This document shows positions 23,518 through 24,787 of a DNA stretch of 24,787 nt, piece after piece; the stretch's first letter is position 1; each line of letters starts with the position of its first letter. Made by a program: the position numbers and the translations under genes. Below the pieces are notes generated by a model, which was given only the letters and a program-made list of their open reading frames with translations, was not told the origin of the DNA and ran no database searches. Source of the stretch: an uncultured Collinsella sp. (GTDB taxonomy: Bacteria > Actinomycetota > Coriobacteriia > Coriobacteriales > Coriobacteriaceae); assembly GCA_900550205.1 (NCBI GenBank), contig URRJ01000009.1:1-24787 (forward strand). Reading direction: 5' to 3'.

Positions 23518-24417
23518 TCACTCCGAATCAAACGACATATCGCCCGAACCGACCTCAAAACGATACGTGGCAGACTTATCGCCGTTATCGAATTCAAGAT
23601 CCAAAATGGTCTCGCCGTCGTAGCCAAGCGGAAGGAAATCGCTCTCGAAGTCGCCGCTGCCCAAGGTGAGGCTCGCCTTAAAGCCCGTCGAGTTCGGAAC
23701 CGTCATCTCCACATCGCCCGAGCCCACACTCACGTCCATAGACTTCGCGGGGGCCTGGTAGAGCTCGAACGTCACATCGCCCGAACCGACCTCGGCATTC
23801 AGGGTATCGGTCACGGTGCCCGTAAACTCAACGTCTCCCGAGTCCAGCGTTACATCTAGATCATGGCACGCAATGCCCGCGACCGTCAGGTCACCCGACC
23901 CCACATTCGCCGTAATGCCCGCCAGGTTATCCGCAACATCTCGCGGCAGCTCAATGGTAATTGTGCGGTCAATCGCGCGCTTATCATCGTAGTCGAACTG
24001 ACTGATCTTGAGCGTAGAGCCCTTGACCTCAGCAAGGTTCCGGGTAGCCGCATCAGAAGCAGACGTTCCCTTCGCAACGCGGCCGCTTTCGATAACACGC
24101 ACCGGGCCGCCAGAGACACATTTAACATCGACCGTCCCCGACGTCACGTCCAAGTCGAGCGATTGGAACGCGTCGGCATCAAACGTTTCGCTCGAAAGCT
24201 GCTGAGGTCGAGCGGAATAGTTACCGCTATCCAAAAGATCATCATCGTCAAACATATCGTCCATGCCAGACAAGCCTGGTACAACATCGTCGAGATCCCA
24301 TGGGCCATCAAAATGAATCAAAGTCCGCGAAACGCCAAAAACAAGCCCGATAATCAGTACAAACGCCCCGATGCCAACGCCCAAGCGTACCTTGGATTCA
24401 TGCGAAAGCTTCATCAT
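23518..24417 (-). CDS. DUF4097 putative adhesin-like membrane protein with SGD repeats
   Basis: A 299-residue protein with one N-terminal membrane segment (about residues 10-30) and an acidic spacer (DDMFDDDDLLD). The following domain has seven beta-type repeats, each built around SG(D/T): VTSGTVDV, VGSGDLTV, LDSGDVEF, VGSGDVTF, VGSGDVEM, LGSGDFES and VGSGDMSF. This is the DUF4097/DUF2807-type right-handed beta-solenoid, presumably outside the membrane. Function is unknown; such proteins often sit with small membrane regulators. Start: ATG 24417 after GAGGG; ATG 24414 is an equally possible start three bases later. The start overlaps the upstream stop codon (ATGATGA), so the two genes are coupled. 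Confidence 0.85.
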   Translation of the reverse strand: MMKLSHESKVRLGVGIGAFVLIIGLVFGVSRTLIHFDGPWDLDDVVPGLSGMDDMFDDDDLLDSGNYSARPQQLSSETFDADAFQSLDLDVTSGTVDVKCVSGGPVRVIESGRVAKGTSASDAATRNLAEVKGSTLKISQFDYDDKRAIDRTITIELPRDVADNLAGITANVGSGDLTVAGIACHDLDVTLDSGDVEFTGTVTDTLNAEVGSGDVTFELYQAPAKSMDVSVGSGDVEMTVPNSTGFKASLTLGSGDFESDFLPLGYDGETILDLEFDNGDKSATYRFEVGSGDMSFDSE

Positions 24418-24787
24418 TCATCACCCTCTTTGGCAATCGGCTCAGTGGTGGTCGCGGTAGCCACGTCAGCATCAACCGAAGCGGAAACATTCTGAGCCCT
24501 AGTTGTCACCGGCACCGGACCAACCTGGACTTTCCCACGCGCCCAATCGCCATCGAGCGCACGCGCCACCCAGTGATAAATGGGAATCGTAAAGAAGATC
24601 AGCGCGGCAAAGGGACCGGCACCAAACGGGAACATCAGCAAAAAGAACAGCATCCAGCACACGGCCCAATACGGGAACGACTGGAACGGTCCCTTCACCG
24701 GAGTCGAGCCAACTGCGCAGCCACTCGTCGCCTGCGCCGTAGCGGCATTGGCGGCCTGCGCACTCCAGCTTGCCGCTTGCGCCGCCT
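24414..24787 (-). CDS. Hypothetical membrane protein, partial at window edge
   Basis: The frame stays open from the TGA at 24414-24416 to the right edge, so I treat it as the 3' part of a longer gene. A GTG at 24698 has no ribosome site and is probably internal. The visible part begins with an Ala/Gln/Ser-rich stretch. Two closely spaced hydrophobic segments follow (YWAVCWMLFFLLMFPFGAG, then FAALIFFTIPIYHWVARAL), with a hydrophilic Thr/Val-rich tail of about 45 residues. It is coupled to the DUF4097 gene by an overlap of stop and start. It could be a PspC-like or other envelope-regulator protein whose N-terminal domain lies outside the window; this cannot be decided here. Confidence 0.65.
   Translation of the reverse strand, partial: AAQAASWSAQAANAATAQATSGCAVGSTPVKGPFQSFPYWAVCWMLFFLLMFPFGAGPFAALIFFTIPIYHWVARALDGDWARGKVQVGPVPVTTRAQNVSASVDADVATATTTEPIAKEGDE

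Noticed and set aside
1..24787. CRISPR array, tRNA, rRNA, insertion sequence or prophage genes
   Set aside because: I looked for spaced repeats, clover-leaf elements, transposase and phage motifs and saw none.

Overview
The window is a gene-dense, high-GC stretch typical of an anaerobic gut actinobacterium of the class Coriobacteriia. Collinsella or a close relative is my best guess. This rests on GC-rich codon use, good AGGAG-type ribosome sites with some GTG starts, a fused clostridial-type PurL, an Etf-linked lactate dehydrogenase and secreted Gram-positive surface proteins. The genus is an inference, because no rRNA or other marker lies in the window.

Layout. 1-2333: the 3' part of purL, ended by a strong intrinsic terminator. 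2435-3370: an EamA-type drug/metabolite exporter. 3472-4614 (-): a membrane diguanylate cyclase. 4803-5825 (-): a 2-keto-3-deoxygluconate permease. 6092-6904: an HD-domain hydrolase, convergent with 6901-10526 (-), a three-gene unit encoding a GlcD/LctD-type flavin dehydrogenase, EtfB and an EtfA carrying an N-terminal 2[4Fe-4S] ferredoxin domain. This unit probably forms an electron-confurcating lactate (or other 2-hydroxyacid) dehydrogenase. After a 344-base divergent spacer, 10871-14076 is an operon of unrecognised, mostly secreted or membrane-anchored proteins, one with an LAQTG sortase-like motif. 14186-14902 is a DUF554 membrane protein.

The most interesting region is 14923-20608. A promoter overlapped by a LexA/SOS-box-like palindrome precedes three same-strand genes: a TerB_N/TerB_C protein, a BrxD-like (DUF2791) P-loop ATPase overlapping it by 8 bases, and a compact Lhr/BrxHI-like DEAD/H helicase. 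BrxD and BrxHI are accessory proteins of type 2 BREX anti-phage systems, but no PglX methylase, PglZ phosphatase or PglY/PglW is present here. The trio therefore looks like a stand-alone, possibly DNA-damage-inducible DNA-processing or defence module. A perfect inverted repeat lies between the ATPase and helicase genes, and a similar degenerate sequence follows the helicase.

20635-24787 is all on the minus strand. It holds a membrane-anchored spermidine-synthase-like protein abutting elp3 (radical SAM/GNAT tRNA U34 modification enzyme), then after a strong hairpin a DUF4097 SGD-repeat protein and a membrane protein cut by the window edge. I see no tRNA, rRNA, CRISPR array, insertion sequence or prophage gene.
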